A model generated the notes under the pieces. It was not told the origin of the DNA, did no database searches, and saw nothing but the letters and a program-made list of their open reading frames with translations. Positions 51,390 through 60,083 of a DNA stretch of 64,000 nucleotides are shown here, one piece after another. Position 1 is the first letter of the stretch. Each line of letters opens with the position of its first letter. A program made the position numbers and the translations under genes. The DNA comes from Flavobacterium hercynium (GTDB lineage: Bacteria > Bacteroidota > Bacteroidia > Flavobacteriales > Flavobacteriaceae), in assembly GCF_002217285.1 (NCBI RefSeq), contig NZ_MUGW01000009.1:62001-126000 (forward strand), written 5' to 3'.

Positions 51390-52313
51390 CTGCGAGAAAA
51401 AAGTAAATAAACTACACAAAATCAGTGCGTAGAATACAATTTCATTATTTAGTTTTTGATGAACGTATTCTATGTGACTGGCTGCCATTATCGACAAAGG
51501 CACAATACTAAACAGTAACAAATCGTTGCTTTTGTCTGGTGAAAAAAGGTATACTGCAATCGCTATAAAAAAACAGGCTACTACTTTTTTGTATGAAGAA
51601 TGTACAATTTGTGGTCTGTTCGAAAGCGTTGTTAACATCGAAAACACAAAGAATAAAACAACCGCAGCATAAATCGAAAGGGCTCCATTTTCGTAATTAT
51701 TTTTAAAATAATCGATTCTAAAATCTACTACGGCACGTTGCTTAAAAAATTGAATTATGTCAATATGAAAAATCAGAGACACCAGTAAAAAGAGTATTGA
51801 CACTGCTATAAATGCTAGAAATGGCAAAACCCAGTTTCTATAATCGTTTGAAGCGTGAAATATAATGGATATAAATACCAAAATCATAAACAATACACTC
51901 CAAAATTGAAATAAAGCAGCTACTAAAATCCAAAAAGAAGCATCAAATATTTTTTCTTTTGAATTTTTTAAAGATTGTAGCGAAATTAATCTTCGCAACG
52001 CCAGCAAAAGAAAAAAGTTGGCATAAATGACATTGAGATTATTGAATATTGTGGGGAAAAATAAAATAAACAACAAGTAGAAGAAAATCGCGTAACCGTT
52101 GTCTTTACTGAGTCCGTTCTTTTTTACGATGAAGTTTACCAGAAAAAAAGAGGCAAAAGTAACACATAACAAACTTACTTTTTGAAACACAAAAAAGCTT
52201 GAACCCAACCAGGCTGGTTCCTGAATTTGAGACAGAAAAAAGAAAACCAGTATCAAAATTACGACCAGTGAATAATTTAATGGTGTAGATTTTTTAAAAA
52301 CACTTGTTATCAT
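51384..52313 (-). CDS. DUF6427-like multi-pass membrane protein
   Basis: A 309-residue protein with about nine TM helices (for instance SLVVILILVFFFLSQI, ILVAALFQFWSVLFMILVFISIIFH, ILFLLVSLIFHI). It is a Flavobacteriia protein usually near upp and purD. I recall the label DUF6427 for it, with limited certainty. There is no catalytic motif and the function is unknown. It converges on upp with a 6-bp overlap. Confidence 0.6.
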   Translation of the reverse strand: MITSVFKKSTPLNYSLVVILILVFFFLSQIQEPAWLGSSFFVFQKVSLLCVTFASFFLVNFIVKKNGLSKDNGYAIFFYLLFILFFPTIFNNLNVIYANFFLLLALRRLISLQSLKNSKEKIFDASFWILVAALFQFWSVLFMILVFISIIFHASNDYRNWVLPFLAFIAVSILFLLVSLIFHIDIIQFFKQRAVVDFRIDYFKNNYENGALSIYAAVVLFFVFSMLTTLSNRPQIVHSSYKKVVACFFIAIAVYLFSPDKSNDLLLFSIVPLSIMAASHIEYVHQKLNNEIVFYALILCSLFTFFSQL

Positions 52314-52451
52314 AAGGATATTTTATACTTTTGTGATTGTAAATATAATACTTGTTTAAAAGGAAAATCAACAAGTTGAAAAAAGATTCTACTTATTGAA
52401 TTTTCTCTTCAATGCGTTACCAAACAATAATAACATATAATTTTATAAATT

Positions 52452-52682
52452 ATGACAGCTTTTTTTGAAGGAATACAATACTTATTCGTTAACATTTTAT
52501 TTGCTCCACTTGACTTTTTACGTCGCCTTGAACTTATTACCTGGTTTGGTGCAAATACAATTAACTGGATTTTTATGATCATCTGTTCATGCGCAATCGT
52601 TTATTGGATTAAACAATTACGCATTTTTGATGAAGCAGGAACAGAAAACCAAGATACTACAGCTCACTCTTTCTTAAAGTAA
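52452..52682 (+). CDS. Small membrane protein, DUF6341-like
   Basis: A 76-residue protein with one or two hydrophobic stretches (YLFVNILFAPLDFLRRLE and TINWIFMIICSCAIVYWI) and a short acidic tail. It is a conserved small Flavobacteriia protein between the DUF6427-like gene and purD, tentatively DUF6341. The end overlaps purD's stop by 9 bp (convergent). Function unknown. Confidence 0.6.
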   Translation: MTAFFEGIQYLFVNILFAPLDFLRRLELITWFGANTINWIFMIICSCAIVYWIKQLRIFDEAGTENQDTTAHSFLK

Positions 52683-53948
52683 GTCGAAGCCAATATCTTT
52701 TCTAAAATACATCTTATCAAAATTTAGTTTATCTATATTTTGGTAAGATTTTTTTATGGCCTGTTGAAAATCGTCTCCATACGATGTTATTGTCAATACA
52801 CGTCCTCCATTACTAACGACATTTTCGTTATCTAATTTTGTTCCGGCATGAAAAACAATCGAATCTGTGATATTTTCTAATCCTGTTATTACTTTTCCTT
52901 TTTCAAATTCTTCAGGATATCCGCCCGAAACCACCATAATTGTAGTAGCACTTCTTGGATCAACCTCTAATGTAAATTCATCTAATTTTTGATTGGCAAC
53001 TGATAAAAACAATTCTACCAAATCAGATTTTAATCTCGGTACCACAACTTCTGTTTCAGGATCTCCCATTCTCACGTTGTATTCAATAACGATTGGCTCA
53101 TTTTTTACATTGATCAAACCAATAAATACAAATCCTTTATATTCGATTCCATCTTTCTGAAAACCTTCGATTGTTGGTTTTACTATACGCGTTTCAATTT
53201 TTTCCATTAAAACAGCATCTACATAAGGAACTGGAGAAACTGCTCCCATTCCACCTGTGTTTAAACCTGTATCGCCTTCTCCAATACGTTTGTAATCTTT
53301 TGCTGTTGGAAGGATTTTATAGCTTTTTCCATCTGTTAGTACAAAACAGCTTAATTCTATTCCGTCCAGAAATTCTTCGATAACTACTTTAGAACTTGCC
53401 GCTCCAAATTTTTCATGAACCAGCATGTTTCTCAATTCTGTTTTAGCTTCTTCTAAATCCTGAATAATCAGAACTCCTTTTCCAGCTGCTAATCCATCTG
53501 CTTTTAAAACATAAGGAGGCTGTAACGTTTCTAAAAAAGCACATCCTTTCTCCACTGTTTCAGCAGTAAAACTGTCATAAGCAGCAGTTGGAATGTTATG
53601 TTTCATTAAGAATTCTTTTGCGAATTCCTTACTTCCTTCTAATTGAGCTCCTAATTTTGAGGGTCCGATAACCGGAATATCTTTTAAACTTTCGTCGTTT
53701 TTAAAATAATCGTAAATCCCTTTTACCAAAGGATCTTCTGGTCCTACCACGACCATCTTTACATTTTCCTGCAATACAAATGTTTTGATTGCCTCAAAAT
53801 CGGTTGGAGCCATTGCAACGTTTGTAGCAATTGCAGCTGTTCCTGCATTTCCAGGTGCAACAAAAAGTTTTTCGCAAAGCGGACTCTGAATCATCTTCCA
53901 CGCAAAAGCATGCTCTCTTCCGCCTGATCCCAATAGTAAAATTGTCAT
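52674..53948 (-). CDS. purD: Phosphoribosylamine-glycine ligase
   Basis: A 424-residue ATP-grasp enzyme (GARS), second step of purine synthesis: phosphoribosylamine plus glycine plus ATP to GAR. It shows the N-terminal ILLLGSGGREHAFAWKM, FVAPGNAGTA, PYVLKADGLAAGKGV (ATP-grasp loop), VIEEFLDGIELSC and YNVRMGDPETEVVVPRL. The length is normal. Its own -7 box lies at 53974-53981, in front of the divergent HigA-like gene. Confidence 0.97.
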   Translation of the reverse strand: MTILLLGSGGREHAFAWKMIQSPLCEKLFVAPGNAGTAAIATNVAMAPTDFEAIKTFVLQENVKMVVVGPEDPLVKGIYDYFKNDESLKDIPVIGPSKLGAQLEGSKEFAKEFLMKHNIPTAAYDSFTAETVEKGCAFLETLQPPYVLKADGLAAGKGVLIIQDLEEAKTELRNMLVHEKFGAASSKVVIEEFLDGIELSCFVLTDGKSYKILPTAKDYKRIGEGDTGLNTGGMGAVSPVPYVDAVLMEKIETRIVKPTIEGFQKDGIEYKGFVFIGLINVKNEPIVIEYNVRMGDPETEVVVPRLKSDLVELFLSVANQKLDEFTLEVDPRSATTIMVVSGGYPEEFEKGKVITGLENITDSIVFHAGTKLDNENVVSNGGRVLTITSYGDDFQQAIKKSYQNIDKLNFDKMYFRKDIGFDLL

Positions 53949-53973
53949 GGTATAGTTGTATTTAGTTGTGGTG

Positions 53974-53981
53974 CAAAAATA
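53974..53981 (-). promoter_or_regulatory. -7 box of purD
   Basis: TATTTTTG on the minus strand, perfect TAnnTTTG, 25 bp upstream of the ATG at 53948. No clear -33 TTG. Confidence 0.45.
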
Positions 53982-54010
53982 GTGGGTTTTAACCTTAAAT
54001 AATAATTTTT

Positions 54011-54035
54011 TTTACTTACTTTCGACGTTAGTAAA
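54011..54035 (+). promoter_or_regulatory. Putative operator overlapping the HigA-like gene promoter
   Basis: TTTACT (54011-54016) and AGTAAA (54030-54035) form a dyad around TACTTTCG (54017-54024), a one-mismatch TAnnTTTG box. HigA-type antitoxins bind such dyads and repress their own promoter, so autoregulation is suggested. Confidence 0.45.
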
Positions 54036-54078
54036 GCGAAACGTATGATAATTTCATTTGGATCTAAAAATTATTGAA

Positions 54079-54381
54079 ATGGAAAAATTAAAAAACATAC
54101 ACCCCGGTGAAATCTTACTAGAAGAATTTTTAATTCCGCTAAATATAACACCTTACCGTTTATCAAAGGATTTGAAAATTCCACAAACAAGAATTTCAGA
54201 AATCATTAAAGGAAACCGAAGAATTACGGCAGATACTGTTTTGAGATTAAGTCATTATTTTGGAAATTCAGCTAAATTTTGGCTGGGTCTTCAGGATGAT
54301 TATGATATCGAAGAAGAAGAATCAAATAAAGGTCAGGAACTTAGATCGATTAAACCTTACGATATAAAAGAAGCTGTTTAA
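54079..54381 (+). CDS. HigA-type XRE-family antitoxin/regulator, without a HigB partner
   Basis: A 100-residue protein with the HigA-type opening HPGEILLEEFLIPLNITPYRLSKDL, a helix-turn-helix (IPQTRISEIIKGNRRITADTVLRLSHYFG) and FWLGLQDDYD. I use ATG 54079 because the longer frame begins with TTG. HigA normally pairs with the toxin HigB encoded just upstream, but the 130 bp before it hold no HigB. Instead it overlaps the next gene, a CapK-like ligase, by one base (TAATG), so it may regulate the polysaccharide genes. Confidence 0.8.
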   Translation: MEKLKNIHPGEILLEEFLIPLNITPYRLSKDLKIPQTRISEIIKGNRRITADTVLRLSHYFGNSAKFWLGLQDDYDIEEEESNKGQELRSIKPYDIKEAV

Positions 54382-55691
54382 TGATTTCTCTTTTCGACCT
54401 TTCCCTAAAATTAAATGGTTTTCCGATTGAGAAGGCCAAAGCCGAATTGAATGAAATTGTGAGTTTATCTGAAAAAGAATATGTCGAATTTCTTCAGAAT
54501 AAAAAAGAAGAAATTGTCCGTTACCATTTAAACAACAACGCTTTTTATCAGGAATTAGTTCAAAACCGAAACGATTTAAAATGGGAAGAGTTACCCATTC
54601 TTAATAAACAAAATTTACAGAAACCTCTCGAAGAAAGATTGTCAAAAGGATATTCTTTAAAAGATGTGTACCTCAACAAAACTTCCGGATCCAGCGGAAC
54701 ACCTTTTATTTTTGCTAAAGATAAGTATGCGCATGCCTTAACCTGGGCGTCTAACATTATGCGTTTTGGCTGGTTCAAAATCGATTTTAATCATTCGTAT
54801 CAAGCGCGTTTTTATGGAATTCCAATGGATTTTGTTGGCTACCAAAAAGAACGTTTTAAAGATTTTTTGAGTCGCCGGTTTCGATTCCCGGTGTTCGATT
54901 TGTCTGATGCTGTTTTAGAAAAATTTCTTCAAAAATTCAAAACAAAAAAATTCGATTACATTAATGGTTACACGAGTTCAATTGTTTTGTTTGCCAAATA
55001 TTTAGAACAAAATAATCTTATTCTAAAAGAAATCTGTCCTTCTTTAAAAGCTTGTTTTGTTACTTCAGAAATGCTTTTTGAATCGGATAAGAAATTACTG
55101 GAAAAGCAATTTGGTATTCCGATTATCAATGAATACGGAGCATCTGAATTGGATTTAATTGCTTTTGAAAATCCAAAAGGTGAATGGCAAATTAATGCTG
55201 AAACGCTTTTTGTTGAAATTTTAGACGAAAACAATCAAGTGCTTCCTTACGGAAAAGAAGGCCGAATTGTGATTACTTCTTTATTCAACAAAGCAAATCC
55301 TTTTATTCGATACGACATTGGAGATATTGGTATTTTAGACGAAAAAAGTACGCTGCAAAAACCAATCTTAAAAAAATTAGTTGGAAGAACCAATGATGTT
55401 GCGCTTTTGCCCAGCGGAAAAAAATCGCCTGGACTGACGTTTTATTATGTAACGAAAAGTATTATTGAAGATGATGGAAACGTAAAAGAGTTTATCATCA
55501 AACAAACTAAACTAGATACTTTTGAAATTGAATATGTTAGCATGACAGCATTAAATTCTGAACAAATTCAAAAAATAGAACAGGCAATTGCACTTTATCT
55601 GGAACCGAATTTGCATTTTACTTTTACCCGAAAAATGGTTCTGGAAAGAACGAATCGCGGGAAATTGAAACAGTTTAAATCAAGCCTTTAA
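54381..55691 (+). CDS. CapK/PaaK-like adenylate-forming enzyme of the polysaccharide locus
   Basis: A 436-residue protein of the phenylacetate-CoA ligase/CapK family. It has the N-terminal EIVRYHLNNNAFYQELV, the nucleotide-loop NKTSGSSGTPFIFAKDK (near residue 95), the NEYGASELDLIAFENP motif (near residue 250), then FIRYDIGDIG and LVGRTNDVALLPSGKKSPG. CapK-type members occur in capsule and O-antigen loci, where the role is unproved (possible activation of an acyl or amino group). It overlaps the HigA-like gene by one base, and its stop directly abuts the stop of the convergent GT2 gene. Confidence 0.78.
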   Translation: MISLFDLSLKLNGFPIEKAKAELNEIVSLSEKEYVEFLQNKKEEIVRYHLNNNAFYQELVQNRNDLKWEELPILNKQNLQKPLEERLSKGYSLKDVYLNKTSGSSGTPFIFAKDKYAHALTWASNIMRFGWFKIDFNHSYQARFYGIPMDFVGYQKERFKDFLSRRFRFPVFDLSDAVLEKFLQKFKTKKFDYINGYTSSIVLFAKYLEQNNLILKEICPSLKACFVTSEMLFESDKKLLEKQFGIPIINEYGASELDLIAFENPKGEWQINAETLFVEILDENNQVLPYGKEGRIVITSLFNKANPFIRYDIGDIGILDEKSTLQKPILKKLVGRTNDVALLPSGKKSPGLTFYYVTKSIIEDDGNVKEFIIKQTKLDTFEIEYVSMTALNSEQIQKIEQAIALYLEPNLHFTFTRKMVLERTNRGKLKQFKSSL

Positions 55692-56459
55692 TTAGATCGT
55701 TTTTATATATCTCGGTTTAATAACCAATTGCGTAAATAAAAACCGAATCATAAGTACTGTAGAAAAAATCAGATTGTAACCATGAAAATCGCGGTACACC
55801 TGAAAATTATGTTTGATCAATTTTACTTTCGAAGATGAAATAGAATCTTTTCGGATTCTGTAAAACGCCAAAGGTTCCGGTACCGGTTTTGTTTCTTTTA
55901 TTTGTTTTACAATAGTAAGCCACAAACGCCAATCTTGTCTTTTTTGTGTTGCAGTAATTACTACTTTTCCAAAATAATCAGCATCGTAAATGGCGGTTAG
56001 ATTACCCACATAATTACAAAAAAACAATTGTTTATAGGTTAATTTCAGAGGCGCTTCTACTCGTCTGTGCAATGAATTTCCATCTTCATCGATACAATCA
56101 TAAAAGCTAAACGTAAAAGGAAGATTATTTGTTTTCAGAAATTGTATTTGCTTTTCGAGTTTCGTCGGAAACCACAAATCGTCGGCATCCAGATAAGCAA
56201 TGTATTTTCCAGTTGCTTTTTCGAGCGCTACATTTCGGGCATATCCATTTCCTGAATTTTTAGGCAATACAGAAAGTTTTATTCTGCGATCGTTAGCGGC
56301 AAAATCCTGTATTATTTTTACCGTGTCATCTGTCGAAGCATCATCGACTAAAATTATTTCCCAGTTCTGGTAAGTTTGGTCTTGAACGGATTGCAAAGTT
56401 GCACCAATGAACTTTTCAGTATTATAGGTTGGTATTATAATAGAAACTAAATCGTTCAT
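55692..56459 (-). CDS. GT2 glycosyltransferase
   Basis: A 255-residue GT-A glycosyltransferase: VSIIIPTYNTEKFIGATLQS, ILVDDASTDDT, NVALEKATGKYIAYLDADDLW (the DXD-like DADD metal site near residue 97) and QDWRLWLTI. It transfers a sugar to a polysaccharide precursor. The genes nearby fit O-antigen or exopolysaccharide assembly. It lies 30 bp downstream of the UDP-xylose synthase gene on the same strand. Confidence 0.88.
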   Translation of the reverse strand: MNDLVSIIIPTYNTEKFIGATLQSVQDQTYQNWEIILVDDASTDDTVKIIQDFAANDRRIKLSVLPKNSGNGYARNVALEKATGKYIAYLDADDLWFPTKLEKQIQFLKTNNLPFTFSFYDCIDEDGNSLHRRVEAPLKLTYKQLFFCNYVGNLTAIYDADYFGKVVITATQKRQDWRLWLTIVKQIKETKPVPEPLAFYRIRKDSISSSKVKLIKHNFQVYRDFHGYNLIFSTVLMIRFLFTQLVIKPRYIKTI

Positions 56460-56489
56460 TGGAGATCTTGTCTTTGCGCAATTCGCTTA

Positions 56490-57473
56490 TTATTTTATGT
56501 AATTTGAAAAATCTTTGTGTTCTTCTTTTGAAAGTTCCTCTTTAGAAAGTGATCTGAAATAATCATACGTAATCTTCATTCCTTCAGAACGGCTTACTTT
56601 TGCTTCCCAACCTAATAATTCTTTTGCTTTAGTAGTGTCTGGCTGACGTTGTAAAGGATCATTTATTGGTAATGGGTGATAGACTACCTTTTGGTTAGTT
56701 CCTGTTAATTTAATGATTTCTTCTGCAAAATCTTTAATTGTAATTTCGTCAGGGTTTCCAATATTCACCGGAAATACGTAATCAGAGTGCAATAGTCTGA
56801 AAATACCTTCGACCTGATCGTCTACATAACAAAAAGAACGCGTTTGCATTCCGTCTCCAAAAATCGTTAAGTCTTCTCCACGAAGTGCCTGTCCGATAAA
56901 GGCAGGAATTACACGTCCGTCGTTGAGACGCATTCTTGGTCCGTAAGTATTAAAAATACGTACGATTCTGGTTTCTACACCATGAAAAGTATGATACGCC
57001 ATGGTAATGGATTCCTGAAAACGTTTTGCTTCGTCATAAACACCACGCGGACCAATAGTATTTACGTTTCCGTAATATTCTTCTGTTTGAGGATGAACCA
57101 GCGGGTCTCCATATACTTCCGACGTGGAAGCAATTAATATTCTTGCTTTTTTTACGCGTGCTAAACCTAATAAATTATGTGTTCCCAATGATCCCACTTT
57201 TAAGGTCTGAATTGGAATTTTTAAATAATCTATTGGGCTTGCCGGCGAAGCAAAATGTAAAATATAATCTAAATCACCCGGAATATGTACAAACTTGGTG
57301 ATGTCGTGGTGGTAAAATTCAAAATGCTCTAACTTAAATAAATGCTCTATATTTTTAAGATCTCCCGTAATCAGATTATCCATTCCAATAACATAATAGC
57401 CTTCTTTAATGAATCGGTCGCACAAATGCGATCCTAAAAATCCTGCTGCTCCGGTGATAAGTATTCTTTTCAT
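56490..57473 (-). CDS. UDP-glucuronate decarboxylase (UDP-xylose synthase), SDR family
   Basis: A 327-residue extended SDR enzyme. The NAD-binding motif [11 protein letters not shown] (near residue 6), [10 protein letters not shown], the catalytic Tyr-Lys in [11 protein letters not shown] (near residue 145) and [14 protein letters not shown] give the UXS pattern. It converts UDP-glucuronate to UDP-xylose, a nucleotide sugar for surface polysaccharides. A -7 box TACATTTG is at 57500-57493. Confidence 0.93.
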   Translation of the reverse strand: MKRILITGAAGFLGSHLCDRFIKEGYYVIGMDNLITGDLKNIEHLFKLEHFEFYHHDITKFVHIPGDLDYILHFASPASPIDYLKIPIQTLKVGSLGTHNLLGLARVKKARILIASTSEVYGDPLVHPQTEEYYGNVNTIGPRGVYDEAKRFQESITMAYHTFHGVETRIVRIFNTYGPRMRLNDGRVIPAFIGQALRGEDLTIFGDGMQTRSFCYVDDQVEGIFRLLHSDYVFPVNIGNPDEITIKDFAEEIIKLTGTNQKVVYHPLPINDPLQRQPDTTKAKELLGWEAKVSRSEGMKITYDYFRSLSKEELSKEEHKDFSNYIK

Positions 57474-57492
57474 AGTAATTATTTATACATCG

Positions 57493-57500
57493 CAAATGTA
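57493..57500 (-). promoter_or_regulatory. -7 box of the UXS-GT2 genes
   Basis: TACATTTG on the minus strand, perfect TAnnTTTG, 19 bp upstream of the ATG at 57473. The -33 is weak. Confidence 0.45.
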
Positions 57501-57625
57501 ACTGATTTGAAAATTATAGAAACTATTCTAAAAGAGATATTATCGTTTAATGAATCGTATCATTTCTTCGTAATCAAAATTGACAATGCGGATACTATAG
57601 GAACTGCAAGATTTTCGGTTGTCTC

Positions 57626-57655
57626 TTGCATAATTCTATTTTGTGTGTAAATTTG
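57626..57655 (+). promoter_or_regulatory. Promoter of the GT4 gene
   Basis: TTG (57626-57628), an ideal 19-bp spacer and TAAATTTG (57648-57655). The transcript would start near 57661, giving a leader of about 60 nt before the ATG at 57722. The rest of the 248-bp divergent gap shows no other feature. Confidence 0.65.
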
Positions 57656-57721
57656 TCCTAGTCTCAAATTTGCAAAGAATAAAATGCTAACCAGGAAAAA
57701 TGTTTTTACTGTTCAATTTAA

Positions 57722-58810
57722 ATGTATCACAAAGTGAAAGTTGTACATATTATTGAAGCTCTTGGTGGTGGTGTTTACACATACTTCAGAGATTTATCAA
57801 ATTCTTTTGGTGATGATGAGATCAGGAATGATATAGAAACTACTATCATCTATAGTGGTAATCGTAAAGAAATTGATCGAAATAAAATAAAAAGTGAGTT
57901 CTCAACGGGAGTTAATCTTATTGAGATTAATATGGTTCGTGAGTTTTCTCTTTTTCAGGATTTTAAATCGACTTATAATTTAATAAAAGAACTTAAGAAA
58001 ATTAATCCGGACGTCATTCATCTTCATTCCTCAAAAGCTGGTGTTCTGGGAAGAATTGCTTATTTTTTTATGTTCAAAAAGAAAAAGCTTTTTTATACTC
58101 CCCACGGATATTCCTTTCTCAGAACAGATATATCAAAAACAACCCGAAATATTTACCGGCAAATTGAACAAGTTTTTCAAAGTTTATTCAAGGGAACTAT
58201 TATTGCTTGTGGAGATAGCGAATATGAAATTGCTTCCAAAATTGGAAAATCAGCATTAGTTCGAAACGGAATTGATGTAAAAAATATTAGTTGTTATTCT
58301 AAACCTCATCAAAACGAAAAATTAACCATCGGTATTATTGCGCGAATAACTGCTGCCAGAAATCCTTCATTTTTTAATGAAATTGCTTTACGATTTCCTC
58401 AGTACAATTTTCTTTGGATTGGTGATGGAGAATTAAATCATTTGATTACAGCACCAAACATAAAAATCACAGGATGGATTTTAGACCGTGAAAAAGTTTT
58501 AGAACAATTAAATACTATTGATATCTACATGCAAATTTCGCTGTGGGAAGGATTACCAATTGCCGTTTTAGAAGCGATGGCAATGCAAAAACCGGTAGTT
58601 GCTACTAATATTATTGGCAATAAAGATATTGTTGTACATAAAAATACTGGTTTCCTTTTTGATCATATTGACGAATTAGATCTCTATTTTAAAATTCTTG
58701 AAGACGCAAATACGAGAATTACTTTTGGAGAAAATGGTCTCACCAGATGCCTGGATTTATTTGATAAGAACAAAAACTTTAAAGAATTGGCTTTACTTTA
58801 TCAACAGTAA
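57722..58810 (+). CDS. GT4 glycosyltransferase
   Basis: A 362-residue GT-B enzyme. The start VVHIIEALGGGVYTYFRDL, the acceptor-side HLHSSKAGVLGRIAYF, and the donor-side DIYMQISLWEGLPIAVLEAMAMQKPVVA, which contains the EX7E-type motif (E-G-L-P-I-A-V-L-E), define GT4. It probably adds a sugar to an undecaprenyl-linked precursor. It converges on the O-antigen ligase gene with a 32-bp overlap of the two coding ends. Confidence 0.9.
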   Translation: MYHKVKVVHIIEALGGGVYTYFRDLSNSFGDDEIRNDIETTIIYSGNRKEIDRNKIKSEFSTGVNLIEINMVREFSLFQDFKSTYNLIKELKKINPDVIHLHSSKAGVLGRIAYFFMFKKKKLFYTPHGYSFLRTDISKTTRNIYRQIEQVFQSLFKGTIIACGDSEYEIASKIGKSALVRNGIDVKNISCYSKPHQNEKLTIGIIARITAARNPSFFNEIALRFPQYNFLWIGDGELNHLITAPNIKITGWILDREKVLEQLNTIDIYMQISLWEGLPIAVLEAMAMQKPVVATNIIGNKDIVVHKNTGFLFDHIDELDLYFKILEDANTRITFGENGLTRCLDLFDKNKNFKELALLYQQ

Positions 58811-60083
58811 TTTTTTGCTGAAGCCAAAAACTTCCAAAAATAGAAAACCACAGACCGCTAAAGGCTATTCCATCAAAACGAATCAGAAAATCATCGGTAA
58901 GATTGGAAGTAAAAAAAAGAAAGAAAAACGAAATAATTATTGCGTTTTTTAAATCATATCCCAAATACCCAATTGTAAAAATATAGAGAACAACTACAAC
59001 TGGTCCTAAAATACCAAATTTAAGCAGGAAATCAAGAAATTGATTATGCGTTGGAAACTCATATTTAGCTAGAAATTGCTGATTAGTTTCTTTATAATAT
59101 TTGAATAATTCGGGTTTTCCATCTGAAGAACCTACTCCAAAAGGTAGCTTTTTTACTGATAATTCCCAAGCCGATTTCCATATTGAAACCCTTGTTACTA
59201 AGGCATTAAAGACTTTTACTTCAGGATTTTCAATTTCATCAAGCTTTCCAATTTTATCCATGTAGGCAAATGTTACAGAAGAATATTTTTGCTTCATGTA
59301 TGGATTTTGCTGTACAAATACATAAAGCAGACTACTCAAAACTACAAATAGAATACTGAACGTTATCAGCACTTTTAGAACATTGTATTTTTTAAAAATT
59401 TCAAGGAAAAAAACGATTACAAACCCTGCTAATGCATTAAATAATGCCATTCGGGTATTTACAAATAAAACAAAGAAAAAAGATCCGGCAAAGATTATAA
59501 AACGGCCTGTTTTGATTTTGAGTGTTTCATTTACACTGAAACTATAAAAAACAAAATAAAGATTGCAAATAGCGACAAAAGCCAAATGCATATTTAGCGC
59601 CGGTGCATGTATTCCTAATGTGTCTGCGAATTTATATCCCATTTCCCATAAATCATTTCCATTAAGATATTTATTTACAAGCTCCGGGTAAAAAACAAAA
59701 AAGCGAACAAAGAAAAAAAGCAAAAGCGCTGTTGTTACGCTACTATAATACTGCACAATTTTAATAAACTGAACACGTTGGTAATTTCCCAAAATAAATA
59801 CCGGAAACAATAACAGAGAAAGATCTTTTTCTAAGGATTTTAATCCGTCTGAAAATGAATCGTTTTTCCAGAACAATACAATTTCCAAGATAAGAGGTGA
59901 TGCTATACAAACTGCTAACAATAATGATTGTTTTGTAAATTGTAATCTTTTTAAAAACAATAGATTAAACAACGAAAAAACGATTATCAAAAGTGTGCAA
60001 GGTTTTCTAAAAATCATTAGCACCGCTATTAAAATCAGGAAAAAATTAAATATTCGGGTAAAGTTCTTTTCGGAAAGATTCAT
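58779..60083 (-). CDS. O-antigen ligase/polymerase-type (Wzy_C) membrane protein
   Basis: A 434-residue protein with about ten TM helices. The periplasmic loop with FPTHNQFLDFLLKFGILGPV carries the His of Wzy_C-type O-antigen ligases (WaaL) and polymerases. I use ATG 60083; the longer frame starts with TTG. It overlaps the upstream gene by 38 bp. It may join or polymerise O-units on lipid carriers. Ligase and polymerase cannot be separated by this reading. Confidence 0.82.
   Translation of the reverse strand: MNLSEKNFTRIFNFFLILIAVLMIFRKPCTLLIIVFSLFNLLFLKRLQFTKQSLLLAVCIASPLILEIVLFWKNDSFSDGLKSLEKDLSLLLFPVFILGNYQRVQFIKIVQYYSSVTTALLLFFFVRFFVFYPELVNKYLNGNDLWEMGYKFADTLGIHAPALNMHLAFVAICNLYFVFYSFSVNETLKIKTGRFIIFAGSFFFVLFVNTRMALFNALAGFVIVFFLEIFKKYNVLKVLITFSILFVVLSSLLYVFVQQNPYMKQKYSSVTFAYMDKIGKLDEIENPEVKVFNALVTRVSIWKSAWELSVKKLPFGVGSSDGKPELFKYYKETNQQFLAKYEFPTHNQFLDFLLKFGILGPVVVVLYIFTIGYLGYDLKNAIIISFFFLFFTSNLTDDFLIRFDGIAFSGLWFSIFGSFWLQQKITVDKVKPIL

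Noticed and set aside
53950..54078. HigB toxin remnant before the HigA-like gene
   Set aside because: The 130-bp region is promoter sequence for purD and the regulator; no HigB-like reading in any frame.
54560..55234. Minus-strand frames opposite the CapK-like gene
   Set aside because: Low-complexity antisense readings; the plus strand has full adenylation motifs.
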